A program made the position numbers and the translations under genes. Source: Sulfuritalea sp. (lineage in GTDB: Bacteria; Pseudomonadota; Gammaproteobacteria; Burkholderiales; Rhodocyclaceae). Taken from it: a stretch of 64,000 nucleotides of DNA. Below, piece after piece: positions 63,043 through 64,000 of the stretch. Each line of letters opens with the position of its first letter. The first letter of the stretch is position 1. The stretch lies in NCBI GenBank assembly GCA_023700805.1, contig JAMPYF010000002.1:1-64000 (forward strand), written 5' to 3'. The notes below the pieces were generated by a model. The model was given only the letters and a program-made list of their open reading frames with translations, had not been told where the DNA came from and searched no databases.

Positions 63043-64000
63043 ATGGAAAATCCGGCCTGGCAGCCATCCGCGGCCACCATACGCGCGGCCAAGCTGACCG
63101 CCTTCACCGACTGGCTGGCGGCCGAGCGCGGCATGCGCTTCGCCGACTACGATGCGCTCTGGCGCTGGTCGGTGGAGGATCTCGAAGGTTTCTGGGGCGC
63201 GCTCTGGGATTACTTCGCGATCCCCGCCGCGACGCCGCGCACGGCGGTCCTGAGCGATGCGCGGATGCCCGGCGCGCAATGGTTTCCCGGCGTCACCATG
63301 AACTACGTCGACCAGGTCTTGCGCCATGCCACGGCGCTGCGCCCGGCCATCGTCGCGCGCAATGAGGCGGGTGAGCAGCGCGAGCTGGGCTGGGGCGAAC
63401 TGCAGCGCCAGGTCGGCGCCCTGGCCGCGACCTTGCGCGGCATGGGCGTGACGCGCGGCGACCGCGTTGTCGCCTACCTGCCCAACATTGCCGAAACCGT
63501 CGTCGCCTTCCTCGCGGTGGCCAGCATCGGCGCGATCTGGTCGGCCTGCTCGCCCGACATGGGGCGCATCGCGGTGCTCGACCGCTTCCGCCAGATCGCG
63601 CCCAAGGTGCTGATCGCGGTCGATGGCTACCGCTACGGCGGCAAGGCCTACGACCGGCGCGAGCTGGTCCATGAACTGCTGGCCGAACTGTCGAGCATAG
63701 ACCACCTGGTGCTGCTGCCCAGCCTCGATGCCGCGGCCGATGCCGTCGAGTTCGCCGCCTGCACGTCCTGGGCGCAGGCGACGGCCGGCCATGCGCCCTT
63801 GCAGGTGGCGCATGTGCCCTTCGATCATCCATTGTGGGTGGTGTATTCCTCGGGCACCACGGGCCTGCCGAAACCCATCGTGCATAGCCACGGCGGCATC
63901 GTCGTCGAGCACGTCAAGCTCGGCGCCTTCCATCTCGACCTCGGCCCCGAGGACCGCTTCCACTGGTTTTCCAGCAGCGGCTGGATCATGTGGAACTGCC
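63043..64000 (+). CDS. aacS: Acetoacetyl-CoA synthetase (partial, C-terminus outside window)
   Basis: First 319 codons; the gene runs off the right edge. Starts MENPAWQPSAATIRAAKLTA. N-terminal ACS domain with YDALWRWSVEDLEGFWGALWD, WFPGVTMNYVDQVL, and the ATP-binding VVYSSGTTGLPKPIVHSHGG followed by FHWFSSSGWIMWN. The last is typical of acetoacetyl-CoA synthetase, which activates acetoacetate in ketone-body or polyhydroxybutyrate metabolism. Good ribosome-binding site GGGGGGAAA. Confidence 0.9.
   Translation, partial: MENPAWQPSAATIRAAKLTAFTDWLAAERGMRFADYDALWRWSVEDLEGFWGALWDYFAIPAATPRTAVLSDARMPGAQWFPGVTMNYVDQVLRHATALRPAIVARNEAGEQRELGWGELQRQVGALAATLRGMGVTRGDRVVAYLPNIAETVVAFLAVASIGAIWSACSPDMGRIAVLDRFRQIAPKVLIAVDGYRYGGKAYDRRELVHELLAELSSIDHLVLLPSLDAAADAVEFAACTSWAQATAGHAPLQVAHVPFDHPLWVVYSSGTTGLPKPIVHSHGGIVVEHVKLGAFHLDLGPEDRFHWFSSSGWIMWNC

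Overview
The window is GC-rich, gene-dense chromosome of a Gram-negative bacterium, most likely a betaproteobacterium. The evidence is mreB divergent from gatCAB, a cbpA-cbpM pair, xerC-DUF484-dapF-lpxL in one run, LpxA-type lipid A genes, and TRAP and tripartite tricarboxylate (TTT) transporters with IclR regulators. I cannot name the species. No rRNA, tRNA, CRISPR array, prophage or intact insertion sequence was recognised.

Layout. 0-23 kb is mostly housekeeping: mreB (cut by the left edge), gatCAB, pyrE, xth, a DUF883/YqjE/YqjK-like trio, cbpAM, a P-type ATPase with Na,K-ATPase-like motifs, a large DUF748 protein, an AmiD-type amidase with two cupins, azlCD, epd, xerC, dapF and an lpxL-type acyltransferase. 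23-53 kb is accessory and looks like a C2-sulfonate utilisation region. 53-64 kb is core again: a second acyltransferase, gnnA-gnnB-lpxA, metK, a glutathione peroxidase, a sirtuin, a PBP4-type peptidase and the start of acetoacetyl-CoA synthetase, cut by the right edge.

How the accessory genes may work together (inference from family and context). An IclR regulator, a TRAP transporter (DctPQM) and a GMC oxidoreductase resemble the isethionate module (IseR/IseKLM/IseJ), which makes sulfoacetaldehyde. A second operon, tctC-tctB-tctA-sauS-sauT, would import sulfoacetate, activate it to sulfoacetyl-CoA and reduce it to sulfoacetaldehyde. Xsc and Pta would then give sulfite, acetyl phosphate and acetyl-CoA. 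A TauE/SafE-type exporter, broken by a one-base frameshift here, could export the sulfite. A CobS/CobT-like AAA+/VWA pair sits between the regulators and xsc. Next to this is a visibly less GC-rich segment (44-52 kb) with a LacI regulator, a nitrilase, and an ABC importer with two permeases and two ATPases.

Regulatory DNA is unusually readable. Four 17-23 bp inverted repeats of the type TGAAACR-N3-YGTTTCA (three perfect, one with two mismatches) lie in front of the GMC gene, between the tct operon and its IclR gene, between another IclR gene and xsc, and in front of a tiny ORF cluster near 59.9 kb. Two perfect LacI-type palindromes lie between the ABC operon and the exporter gene. Two families of intercistronic repeats (about 110 bp and 236 bp, two copies each) fill the gaps between genes almost exactly, and a 20-24 bp sequence recurs in coding and non-coding DNA.
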